Assembly (NCBI GenBank): GCA_002224055.1
Contig: AZLU01000002.1
Location: forward strand, 1 to 64,000
DNA length: 64,000 bases
Direction: 5' to 3'
From: Pezizomycotina sp. ARF18
Taxonomy: Eukaryota; Ascomycota
Below are positions 48,273 to 59,744 of the stretch, piece by piece. Each line of letters opens with the position of its first letter. Positions within the stretch are counted from its first letter, which is position 1. The notes under the pieces were generated by a model that was not told the DNA's origin, made no database searches, and saw only the letters and a list, made by a program, of their open reading frames with translations. The translations under genes were made by a program, and so were the position numbers.

Positions 48273-48828
48273 AGAGCTTCAATTCTTAATGTTTAATATT
48301 TATATATATAGCATAGGACCGGCGTAATCTAAGGATACTTCTCATGTAATTAATAGTCGATAATAGATTGTTTTTGTTCAAGTTTCTCATCTTTAAACAC
48401 TAATACTTGCATGCACATTGACCCTTGGATAATATTAGTGTTATTACTATTACTCGTTCTATCATATTCAAGCCTCGATCAACAAGACATTGATGTCGTG
48501 GAATTAGTGTACAGGATTCGTAAGAAATAGGATAGACAACCAAAGTAATTAAAACTGTAAAGAGTATGAAGACAGAGAATCTAATCCTATACATAGACAG
48601 CCCTAGACAGGCAGAACTTTGAAAAGAAAAAACGCCCGCGTAGAAAACCTGAATGTATAGCAGCGCTAAAAGTACTCGATAAAAGGGTATCATGAGAAGT
48701 GAAAGGGATAATGATTAAATACAAGTGGAGAATATATGAACAGATATCTTAGGTATAGAGATTAGGATCGCCAAAAGATATTGTGGAGTCGGGGGGAGAA
48801 GACGATTGATCTCATGGAATCGTCGCAT
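48273..48828. other. Convergent intergenic spacer
   Basis: This A/T-rich spacer lies between the 3' ends of the cutinase-like gene and the minus-strand disordered-protein gene. No gene seen; it presumably holds both poly-A sites. Confidence 0.5.
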
Positions 48829-50305
48829 TTATACGGGGGATGGAGCGTAGGCATCCAAAATAGAGTCAATATCGTACGTCTCATAAGGGCTGCGTAGCGG
48901 CGAGCTAATCGACCGCCTCAGACCAACGGGTGCACCGGTCCTCAATGTGCCCGGAGCATTAGTCGTTCTCGGAATTTGCAGTTGCGTCAGTTGCAGTTGC
49001 AAGATCATGTTATGCGCTTCCGTCGGAGCTTCAAGTCCGAAATGGAACCGCTTTCGGGCACATATTTCGCCGGGTTGCGGCCTATTTCCCTCATTGACTT
49101 TGTTGTGTAAGTGTATGACGCTTCGGCTCTGGGCTTGGAACTCGAACGCTTGGTCTTGCTGGACGGCGAGGAAGGTAATCCCGGGAGTGCCTTCCGCTGT
49201 TGACCTTCGGACCTTGACCGGCCGTGCTTGTTCTTGACGGCCTCTACCGATTTCAAAGCCGGCTTGAGCGTCGTAATCTGTCTGTTCCGAGTCTGCGTCC
49301 GTTTCCTTCTCCTCAATGGGCTCTGCATTGACAAGAATTTCTGGCTTTTTTCGGTGGTTGGCTGGGGAGTCTCCTTTTCTCATTCTCCACCTTTTCCGTT
49401 GCCTCCACTTTGTCCTCCTCACTGTTCACTGGCTCGAATGTTGGGAGTGGCGACAGTGGTGGTGATACGGGAAGAGATGGTGCCAATGAGGTATTCGAAG
49501 ATGCTGATGATCGGTCAGACGATGCCGAGGACCTGTCGGACGCTGACGACGACGACGAAGATGCTGACGATGATGATAAAGATGTGGTCGTAGGGGAAAC
49601 CGCCTCTTCATCAATTCTAGGAACCGTCAATTCGTTTTTCTATCCTTCATCTCGTTACTTTGGAGAGTGACCTCTTTAATCCGATAAGTCTCAAAGGATC
49701 CCGATCGGAGATGGACGCCGAGCCTTGCAAACTGCTTATTGCTGTCCTTGAGCTTTTGCGTGTTGCCCAGGGCCGTTTGCATCGCCGCTGCTACTTTGTT
49801 TGTTGTAGTACCGCCGATGTTCATTTTCGCGATAGCAACGGCAGCCCTTCCAACCGATGACTTCCTCATACGCTCCGCCATAGACTTCCTTCTCGGGCCT
49901 GGCGGCGCATTGGGGCGCTTCGAGCTCGCGTTTTTGGCGCTCTTCTTGACAGAAGCGTCCCTTGTGAGGGGCTTCCTCGCCTGCACGGACGGTAGCGGGG
50001 GAAGAGGAGGAGAACCGGGGACTCAGATGTGCTTGAAGAGAACGAATCTGGAATCGGGGGCACCGGCGGCCTATAGATGGAATACCTATTGCTGCCGTTC
50101 TTGTCGGCCTTCGAAACCTTCAAGGTTGCCTGCTGAGCCATCCTCCGATGCGCTGCGGCTTCAGCGATACTCTTTCTGAATAAATCAGCCTGTTCGGAGT
50201 GTGGGTTTACGACTACATCGAGGGGGCCGCAATTTCGAGTTCTACTGCCGGTTTGCGATTGAAAGAGAAGAAAGAAAAAAGCTTGCTGGATGCCTTTTTC
50301 GCCAT
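48829..50305 (-). CDS. Disordered basic protein with C-terminal TYDID motif
   Basis: The likely start is the ATG at 50,303-50,305 giving MAKKASSKLFSFFSFNRKPA. Then come, through several frames, NPHSEQADLFRKSIAEAAAH with RRMAQQATLKVSKAD, a Lys/Arg/Ala-rich segment (PNAPPGPRRKSMAERMRKSS, GRAAVAIAKMNIGGTTTNKV, SGSFETYRIKE), a long Ser-run SSSSASSSSSSASDRSSASS, acidic EEDKVEATEKVENEKRR, and a final frame ending LRSPYETYDIDSILDAYAPS and PV. The composition suggests an intrinsically disordered regulator or scaffold. No known domain. The C-terminal motif is shared with the plus-strand gene at 31.1-32.1 kb. Frame slips are frequent, so exon limits are uncertain. Confidence 0.5.
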
Positions 50306-52311
50306 TGTGATGTTGTTGAGAGACTTCTATGGAAGGACAAACTGAACTAAGAATGTTCAAGGGAGTGTATATGGGATCAAACCAATTTCCAGAACGGTTT
50401 GAATACACCGAGTCTAATTAATATTAGTAGATTCAGCACGGTTAGAAGAATGATAAACCTGTGCTGCGAAGCAAAAGGGCATGGAGGAGGGTTATTATGC
50501 ACTTTGGTTAACTTGCTTCGTTAGGTGTTGGATCTGGGCGCCATCCTTTATATTCAGCTCTGTCGCAATACGAACGGCTAATATGAACGTCCATAATTGT
50601 AGATCACGGGTCGCCCCTTTGGGCTGGAAACGTGCCCATTTTTGACCAAAGCTCCTCTTGCTCGTCTTCCGGAAAAATCTAAACCTTGTGAGACATTAGA
50701 TTATTCTTTGCAGCTGTTGGTATTTTAAGTCCGATAGTGAAACGAAACTATACATGTGCGATGATCCCACCGAAGGCGAATCGCGAGAAGAGCGCCTTGT
50801 CTTAGCCCTGCAGCCCCATGGCCGCAGGGATATAACTGGCGAGATCCTTCTACCGAAGGGAGGAGGAGTTGGTCCGCCGCCGGTGGATGGATGTTATAAG
50901 TATAGAAACGCTGATATCGTCGTACGATAACAACAATCCTACGACCGTTATTCACCACCATTATTCCCAGCAATAGGATTGTTCTTTTTTCTACGCGAGG
51001 TTTTATGTATATTAGATAACCCCCGCTGCGACAACTATCGTCCAGATATCCATTACGATGTAAGGGTCCGTAGAATTCCTGAGAAGAGAAGTATACACGT
51101 AGCTCTCCTGGTTTCTTCAATGGTATGACGTCCCCGACATAAGCCTTTAATGTCGGCCCTAATCCCTGGCGCTTTCTGTTTTTTTAATACATTCTCTATA
51201 TATCTTCTAAACTTGATAACAGATCTTGACTTTGGAGGAAGAGCGAGTGGCTATCTTTTGAGGGGTTCTCAGAGTATACCTGAAACGTCCCGCTTTGGCT
51301 CGTTTCGAGGGTTGTATTGCTCTCGCATTCTGGGGGTTTTTGTTGTTTCTAGAGCTCGTATCCTCTGAAGGATCATGAGACAAGCCACAAGACTGCGATA
51401 AGGATAACAGTTGCTATTGTCGGTGGCTCTTCGCAACGATCTGCCACATACTGCCAGTGGATCGATTGCAATATTTCGCAAAATCCTTCATGCGATCATG
51501 GAGCAAAAGCCGTTTTCACTAGTTATTTTGACGATCGTGAGCTCATGAGACCCCAAAATGAAGGGAGTTCTATTTAAAAAGCACTGAAAGGTGCACCGGT
51601 GGTTCAGTGTGCACACCGCTAAAACTACATATTATACGGATCATCGTGAACACAATTTTCATACCAAACATTAGCGATCCCGAGCGGTTAGACATGTGGT
51701 CAGATCGGAAGTTCAATCAAAAACGGTTCTTCTAGAAGGAAGAACATAGCCAACAGATTTTATCATGGATAGCTCATTCAGCCATTCGAGAGGCGGGGTA
51801 AATGTTCGATGACTTTGAGAGCCAGTGCAGTGGATCCATCGGCTATGCTTCCAATTCCATCTCATCAATCATTCTCCTACGCCTATTTGCCGTCCGGTTT
51901 TTTATTATTTTTTCTATTTGCATATTTACGTTTGCACATTTTTGTAAAGGCAAGCAAGCGGGCGGCAGGTACGTAACGTCCGCTCCGAGTTTGTGTGAAT
52001 TGGAGGTCTCGCCACGGGCAAACCTGCCCTGGCTCGCAATTGGCGAAGGACCCTGGCCGAGATGGGGCATACCGATTGAAGAGGACACCATTGACTTACT
52101 TTAATATGGAGTATCTGTCATATACTCCTGATAGTATTATTTAATGAGGAATGGCAGGGTAAGACAAATTGATCATATAATACGATCTTGAAATTCTCTT
52201 AGCAATGTCGGTCTGCTGACCCTTTCTAGCATCATCTGAAAATAGGTGATACATATGCTCAGGGATATTCCGCTCTACTCCCTAAAGGAATATTATAACA
52301 TCAAACAATGC
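50306..52311. other. Intergenic region of about 2 kb
   Basis: No supported gene. Frames at 50,725-51,120 (minus) and 51,802-52,104 (plus) have no conserved motif. The segment near 51,670-51,715 looks briefly like part of a tRNA but lacks the rest of the cloverleaf. Confidence 0.45.
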
Positions 52312-55300
52312 TCATTTACTATTGTCTTTCATGTCATCGAGGACCACGTCCGGCAAATCTTTTAGTAATCTCCTCCAGAGAGCATGCCCTTGCTCCTCTT
52401 GACGACTGTTCTCGGCATCTAGGTCTGACACCGTCCGCTGCCCTAACTCACCTAGTAATGTCCTACGACTACCTACTATGATCAAAGCAAGACGTGCTCT
52501 CGTCAGGACGACGTTCAAACGTCGGTGGTCAGTAAGAAACCCAAGATTGCCGTGCTGGTTACAGCGCACCGTTGAGAACACAACTATGTCGGCTTCTTTC
52601 CCTTGGAAGGAGTCGATTGTCGACGATGGAATGTTCGGTGCATTTGTCTTGAGTAATTCTAACTGTCTTGAGTATGGCGTCAGAATTACCATGGACGGCA
52701 CTTGAGTCGTGGACTCATGATCTTGTTCAACTTTGGTAAGCATTTCACATGCCCTTTTGCAAACCTCAACCTGTTCGTTATTCGATTTTGACTGCCGGCC
52801 GAGGTCCTCCGGTGCATCGCATTCAACGAAAACTACTCGCTGGAAGTCAACGATGCCGTGATGGTCGTTCATAGTATGAACTGGCCAGGGAAACTGTGAT
52901 GGTGGTAGTATCCTTTGCTCTCTCCTCACGCCGGTCTTCAATTTGCTATCGTAGAACTCCCGTGAACTGAACTTCGAGATGTCTTCATGCATTCTGTATT
53001 GTGTGTCGAGCATGACTCTTTCGATCTGACGGTGCTTCTCCGATGTAAATAGCCTTTCAAACATCGAGAGCGAGTAACCGTGGGCATTAGCCAAAGATGA
53101 ACTGTGGCTTGCAGCTGAACATGGTCTCCAACAAGAACGGCTTTTCCTGGCTCTTCCAGAAGTTTTACGAGTGGTACTAGACAGGTTGCTTCCGTCTGCT
53201 GCGAAGCTTCGTCTACGACGACAACGCCGAAACTAATGTCGCGAAGCAGTCCAATACCAGCCCCAACGCATGTGGTGAAAACAAGCCTGGAGTCCTTTAT
53301 ACGTTGAAGTGCTGCTTTTCGGCTCTTGCTATCTTCGCTGAGATCTTTTCCGACAAATGCGTCGCAAGTGTATTTGCGAATGGCTTTGCTAACTTTTCGG
53401 ACCTTTTAAAATCAATTAATGAGCGCCCAAAATCAACGCTGAAGTTTGGAGAAGGGCAAGGAGTAATTACATCGGTCGATACTCTGATAACGCGCGCTCC
53501 GAGCTCAGCAAACAGCCCTACACTGCGCTCTAGGATGTTGTCCACTGCGGTATGCGTGGGAGCTGATACTAGAATTCTTGTCCCTGGAAACCTCCGATAA
53601 TATTGGTAAAGAAGTACTGCGATCGTGGTTGTCTTGCCGGTTCCAGGAGGCCCACACCAATGTAAGAGATTTCTCGAGTGCAGTTTTAACGGCCTGGTTT
53701 TGACTGTCGTTGAGTAGTTCGTAAGGCTCAATCGCCCGCTGTGCATCATGAAAACTTTCCAGGTTGCTCACTGAGTCTGAAGACGTACCGCCTTGAGTAT
53801 GATCCATAATGGTTGAGTACACCGCGCATACAGCGTCCTCTTCACTGGCAAAACTTGATATCGCGTCGAGGAGTGTTTTGGCAGTGACAAAAGGGCCACA
53901 GCAATGGACCATCCATGAACAAGACTCAACGTGCAAAGGCGGCAGCTGGAGGAGACGAAAGGTCATTTACCAGCCTGAAAGCTAACCACCAGTGCGTCTA
54001 TAACAGAGGCTTTCCAGCTCCACCTCGGCTTGTTCCCGAAGTTAGTAGGTTCACCTGCCTCAATCAAGCGCACTTTATCGCCCATACGCGGCACCCCGAC
54101 AAGCTGGTCTATCCTGATGACTGCCGTGAAGCTATAGGATTTGGTCGTTGGTTTTAATTTCACTGTGATTTTTCTTCTACTCCGGTTGGATTTTCTCTTC
54201 AATTGACTCTTCGAGAGAGTCCAGGGCAACACCAATGAGGTTTCGCACGAAATAGGCGATGGTTGATGGCCGGCCGACTATAACTCTGGCGCTGTATTCG
54301 TCAAGCATGTAAAGTAAAGTAGTAGCAAGCTCGATGTCGGGGCAACACAATATGATCGTTTCGACAAGTTCTGTGAACTCTTCGAAGGATAGCTCCTATA
54401 TCTCAACAGAAGCTTCTTGAATGGTTCGATCACGAATTCCCCGTGATACGTGTTGATATAACGGCCCACCGCAGCATCTTTGGCCAGAGTGATAAAAGCC
54501 GCTCGATATTTTCTGTACCGCTGCCCTTCCAGTCGTCTTCGTCAAGCAGCCTGATTAAGGATATAAATAGACTCGGTCGGCGGTCGAAAAGAACGGAGAG
54601 AGTACTTAAATTGCGGTCGGAAAGATGGGTGTCGCTCAAGGCAATCATCCGAAGCATATCATCTAAGGTCCTGTACTCCTGGCATCTTAGCAAGAGGTCA
54701 AATGCAGCCTCGAGTACGCTCGCATCTGCCATGGTTTGGCTTAGTGCAATTTCGTAGTTGTGGACCAAAAGATCCTTCAGGAGACTGCCTTGTTCATATT
54801 CGTCCCAGTTCGTATCTTCTAATGAAGGAATATTATACGCGAGAATCTCATCCTCGAAGCTTTTGATTTTTGTGCTCGGGTCCGAATCAACCTGTTCTAG
54901 CCAAAGATCAAGAAGTCTTAATCCAACGCGATCTAGGTTACTGATGACATAGATTTCCTGCGTGCGAAATTGGATTAGATGACAAATCAATCATCCACGC
55001 TTCTTTCCTTTGCACAATGTTTATGAATGCTTACCGCGGCGGTGATCCCGTTACGATTTACCCGTCCATGTAGCGCTGCAAGGGCTGATTGAACTTGTTT
55101 AAAGCAATACTAATGACCCAATCTGACGCGGTTCCCTCCTTGAGTTCTGATTCTCTGGCTCGCCTCATCGCTTCCCTCCCGCGAACTCCAGGGAGCGGTT
55201 TCCGCTGCGAACGACCCATATAAACGAACGTGTTTCCTATAGTGTTTTCATACAACTGGAACAGTCCCCTTGTTGGGTCAACCAGCAGTTTGGAGTTGAA

Positions 55301-58300
55301 ACGCGAGGGAACCATGACCCCTGGCACGTTCTCGTCGCGAACGGAAGTAAACGCGAAAAGCCTTACGCGTTCTTGGACTAGCGTCTCCGTTCCGGTTCCA
55401 CGATCGTCGGGATGTATATCCCGATAGATAAGCGGTCATCGACCCTGATGATGAGGAATTTCCGATGGAAGTTTTCCATCGCGTACTTTAGATTGTCCAT
55501 GTAAGCCCTAGCCGGTCCTTTCCAGCTTGGATAGTGTCGGAAGCACTGAAGAATATCTTCCAACGGAATCCTGGGTAATGTAGCTTAAACCGTTTCAGTT
55601 GGTCGATTCAACAACATCAGATTGGAGTAGTCCGTTGAAGATTAACGACCGTGTTTCGAACGTCGATGGCAGCTGTTGGAATAACCATAGCTGTCCTGGT
55701 TGGCGACTTCAGAGAAGTCAAAGAATTCCATGAACTCGCTGAATGGATGACCATTCCTGCGACACCATTGCAGTACCAGTTTTATCAACTCTGTCTGGCC
55801 ATAAGCGACTGACGCATCGTTCATAGACAACAACAAGTTGTAAATGTCATCGTAACTAAGCCCAATCATGGCGGCTTTTGGATGATTCTGTTGTATTTCG
55901 GTTTGGAGCCTATGGATATTTTCGACGGCGTGATCGTGCAGCTCGTCAAGTACGAATCTAGTCTCAATCTCGGAGTTTGGATTATCGGGCTTCATTGTCC
56001 CAACATCGACGCTGGTGAGGTGCTCTGGAATTCTTATTCTTGCGCCATCAACACATTGAGAGTATAATGATTCAATTCGACACATTCGATAGAAGCAGCC
56101 CCCTTCACTCTTGCCCAAGCAAGGTACAGCTTTTCGCTTTCCCTAGACTTGCGTTATTGTAATTCGCGAATATTCGATCCGTTGCTTAGCTCCCATCTCA
56201 CCAAATTGGACACGCTCCCTCGCGGCAGTGTAACTACCTGGAACGCTCATCGTTCTGGGCATGATATCTTTGTCCCAAGTTACAAAGACTATAATTCAGT
56301 ACACGAAGTTGTTAATCAAAGTCAGCCTTACTGATTAAAGGTATTTTCCTTTCATACTTACATTTGTCACCGTCTAGATCTCCTCCAGACAGCATATCTG
56401 CGATAGGCCTTCTGCCGTTGATGGGGAAGATAATACAGTCACTTAGGTGGGCGAGTTCCCGACGGTCAACAGCCATGAACTTCTGGCAATCCCCAGGGTG
56501 AAGACACGGGTTCCTCGTCACAAGGACTTCGGCATTCGCTAGGGTAAGTCCCTCAATCCTCACGGCAACTTGCCTTCTCTCAGGACACCATAAGGGTCGC
56601 AAACCCATAAAGCAACCTAGATTTTCGATGAATATCCTGCAGCGCTGCTCGTTCCGTTTGTTCAGATGAGCGGAAAGCTCTTCATTAACAAGCTTCAAGA
56701 CTTGATCTCTGATTGCCTCCACACCTTCCATAAGCAAACGTTCTGCAAGCGCAGTGGCATTGCGATAGGAAAGAAAGCGGAAACAAGCGGTGTGGTCATT
56801 GAGCGCATCTTCCAACATATCAAAATAATTTTGTTGCTTCTGTTTCAGAGTTTCGGGAGTAATGCCCAGACTGTGAATGAGTAGTAAAATCTCATCATTG
56901 ACGCGTCCCCAGGCATAGGGCTGTTCCAGTAAATCAGTAAAGCTGGAGTCATATTTCAAGCCCTTAAACCCTATGAGTGCGGGGGACCACCCGTGCGTAC
57001 CTTTGAGTACCATAACAGAGAAAGAGTGATTCGATCCGCCTTGAATTTTCTCATAGATTCGCGAAACTTAACGAGTATCTGCATATCCTGGCCCTCCCCC
57101 ATCCTCGTATCCACCATCACGACACCCTTGTAACCTCTGTAACGGATCTGAAAAACGCTCGGCGTGTACCTCTTGTCTCGGAATACCAGACGCGAGCGTC
57201 GAGCCAACTCCTTCGCAAAGTCAGGGGCGATCAGTCCACACCCGTCTGTGATATGTAGTCGTTCCTCCTAACGTCTGATATATCAGCTGTTCGGCTGGGA
57301 TCTAATGTCATGACTGCGTCGCCGATGAAAACATCAATCCTATCCGCTTCGAAAGTTTGCCACATTTGCCATGGACGAAAATCCCCATGTTGTTGATCTC
57401 TTCAGCTATTTTCTCTTTTGATGCCGCGTACATATAACAGGTTCGAGACTTCAGTTGGGAATTGCTGTGACGAAGAAGTTGTAATGTTTGCCGTTGAGTG
57501 AAAGTCAGTATCGAGCATGAGAGTGATGAATTTTTCAGTCTCGTGATTCTCGATGCGGAAGTCAGCGAAGGATATGATGAGGAAATCGTCGAGGTTTTGA
57601 TCGGCGAAGACCCTACAGGGCTCACTTCTCTCGAAGCGAAGGATGATTCTGTCATGTTCAGGGTTTGAGTTATCGTCGGCCCCAGAATTCGGTAAGGAGG
57701 AGCCAGAAGGAGGAGTTCGACGCTGACGTCTGGTGAGAGACAGAAACTTGATATATATCGCACCATTTTCCAAGGGAGATTTGTAAACAGGAAGCCGATT
57801 CACTCTAAATGCCCAAGAGGAGGCTCGGATGTTCAAAGGAGTCTGTAGAATGTGCTGTTGTTTATGGGCTGCTATTTGTGACGGCATCCTTCTCCGGAGG
57901 ATACGGGGCACCACCGCTTAAAGAATCGTCGCCTGTGGGAATCCTTTGTCGCGATTTACTGCTTAGAGGAATAGATCAATCTCGGGATATTCCTATCATG
58001 AAGTCTCAACTGCGTGTAGATACCGTTTATTTATGGAGTCGAAGAGGAGGGTTTCAGAGTCAACTACTGTGTGAGCTTGAAGGCAGGGTAAGAATAATAT
58101 TTCAATTAATGCCGGCCGAAGAATCCCAGATGTATTTTTCGGTAGCTTTGTGGGTATGTACTTGATGTCGGCCTCCTGTAAAAGCACCGACTAAAGCCTT
58201 CTATCGATAGTTCAATTATTTTCGCACCTTCTGAAATCCGGGTTACTCATGAGAAAATCCATAACCTCGACTGGATCTTGCGACCTTAACTGTCGTCGCC

Positions 58301-58728
58301 GCGATGTCAATCTTACGCTGGAGAATACCAGGGGAATGCGATTAGGAAACTTAATGAACGGCCGACCGACAAGGACAAGATACACTCTGATTATACGGCC
58401 TCGTAATCCGGTTTGTGGCGAGTATGGTATAAAAAACTACTACGCCCACACCATGGAAGCCTAAGGTTAGTCGCTCAACTTCTCAAATTCTATTTGTTAA
58501 TATCTTGACCCCGTCGTCATATTGGACCTGCAGAGCTCGAAAGTCAGTAGCTTCACAATGAAATCGTTGCATTCGTACGATATATTTGGCCACGAAAGTC
58601 GAAGCGAGGCGAGGAATGCCGTGCTGGAACAATTGCGAAGACTCTTGGAGATAAATACACCTTAACGCTGTTGGAAGTTCCATCAGCCAGTTGTGCAATC
58701 CGATATCAGACCTAGACGTAGTTTGCAA
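52312..58728 (-). CDS. RNA-dependent RNA polymerase fused to SF1 (UPF1-like) helicase
   Basis: Role inferred: dsRNA synthesis for RNA silencing. RdRP part, 5' to 3' on minus: CRVFADQNLDDFLIISFADF (about 57,600), GIFVHGKCGKLSKRIGLMFS (57,340), ITDGCGLIAPDFAKELARRS (57,240), RYRGYKGVVMVDTRM (57,130), GLRPLWCPERRQVAVRI (56,600), and the catalytic GGDLDGDK at about 56,363-56,385, directly followed by an intron (56,289-56,361) and FFVTWDKDIMP; then VDGARIRIPEHL (56,040). Without a gene-sized gap the same strand continues through a helical linker (LALNKFNQP-type ISIALNKFNQPLQRYMDG; intron 54,958-55,034; EIYVISNLDRVGLRLLDLWL) into the helicase: NDSQNQAVKTALEK (53,710), GPPGTGKTTT (53,640), VVVDEASQQTEATC (53,205), MLDTQYRMHEDISK (53,000), DSFQGKEADIVVFSTVR (52,590) and NVVLTRARLALIIVG (52,490). 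The stop is at 52,312. One-base slips occur throughout. The 5' end is uncertain: coding-like sequence (ELPTALRCIYLQESSQLFQH) reaches about 58,730. Confidence 0.8.
54958..55034 (-). other. Intron in the RdRP-helicase linker
   Basis: Donor GTAAGC and acceptor GCAG, 77 nt. Splicing joins NRNGITAA to EIYVISNLDRVG. It lies in the part that connects polymerase to helicase, so its clean sites argue that the linker is one coding unit. Confidence 0.7.
56289..56361 (-). other. Intron directly after the RdRP catalytic DLDGD motif
   Basis: Donor GTAAGT and acceptor TATAG, 73 nt. Removing it joins GDLDGDK to FFVTWDKDIMP, the expected continuation in eukaryotic RdRPs (GDxxFVxWD). This supports a transcribed, spliced gene rather than a chance frame. 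Confidence 0.75.
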
Positions 58729-59437
58729 GCGGAAATTACGATATTTTCATGGCGGTTCTGTTCAATTTCTACAGGTGACTCTCGAGCTCGAGAGTAAAAT
58801 CAAATTATCCGGCTTCTCGGAGAGCACAAAACCGTACTGCTCGCTAGTGTCCCGATCGCAAGGTAATTCACAAAGGCACCTCTTTGGAAGTTGACATCTC
58901 AGGCGTGATGGAAAAGGTATCAGAGCGACCAGAGTAGCTCAGGTGGCGTGGCTAGGCTAAATTTTGCCTTCGACGGACAGCCAGTCCTCACGATTTCTCC
59001 TGTCCTGAAACAATTTTTATCCATGCGAAAGTGGCAGAGACGTACACGGGCGGTCTAAGCTCCTAATACCACTTCTATGGATTCTTGTGGCATGGTTCGA
59101 CATAGAGTACCCTAAACTCCAGAGAACGAAAGCAAGTTCCACAAGGACGGAGGACTCGCAGACCGGCTCGTGAAAATGACATAACACATAACACCCCAGA
59201 GCATCGAAACACCTTTTCCTCGACTTGGGGATTATGCTCATCGATTTCTTCGATTTTTACGGTCGGAGACTTTGATTGCCAGCGAACGGTCATTATGATG
59301 GCACCAAAATCGGAGCTGGTTCTGAAATCTAGTTACACCTGGCGACTGGCTTTAGGGTAAGTGTAGACTAAGAAACTGGATTGGAGATTCAGTGATAAAG
59401 CTAAAATTGCCCCTATTGCAGATATTTATATACGCAA
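58729..59437. other. Spacer between RdRP-helicase gene and retroelement
   Basis: About 0.7 kb that must hold the RdRP-helicase promoter or its first exon. A minus-strand frame at 59,075-59,293 (TVRWQSKSPTVKIEEIDEHN) has a coding look and could be an N-terminal exon, but I cannot join it. Base composition is still normal here; the AT-rich block begins at the repeat. Confidence 0.4.
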
Positions 59438-59744
59438 TGCTGGCGCAGATGTATGGTATGATATCTAATAATGTAGGATGGGATCGAACTTGTGGATTTA
59501 ACTACTAAACTAACTAGACTAACTGAGGGAATACACGATGCTATTATATAAACTAATGATACTATAATCTTGATATAATATATGCAGTCTGCCTCGACGG
59601 CTCGTAGAGCCTTATCGTCGTAATCTCCTTAATATCTATAGCTAAGATCTAATATCTCTAGCTAAAGTTCCTTATTCCTAGCTATATAAGTATATCTTAA
59701 TGCCTATAGATTATTATGCCTCTTTAGTATGCTAATAGCTAGCA
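59438..59744 (-). repeat. 3' LTR of a Copia element (307 bp)
   Basis: The repeat begins TGCTGGCGCAGATG and ends ATAGCTAGCA, so it has the TG...CA ends and short inverted TGCTRGC termini of an LTR. Its first 80 bases are repeated at 63,919-64,000. A pyrimidine tract CCTTCCTTTATC lies just inside (a polypurine tract on the minus strand), which fits an element read on minus. Its outer part is much less AT-rich than the inner element. Confidence 0.8.

Noticed and set aside
51670-51715. Second tRNA-like stretch (GAGCGGTTAGACATGTGGTCAGATCGGAAGTTCAATC)
   Set aside because: It recalls anticodon and T arms, but there is no acceptor stem and the spacing is wrong.
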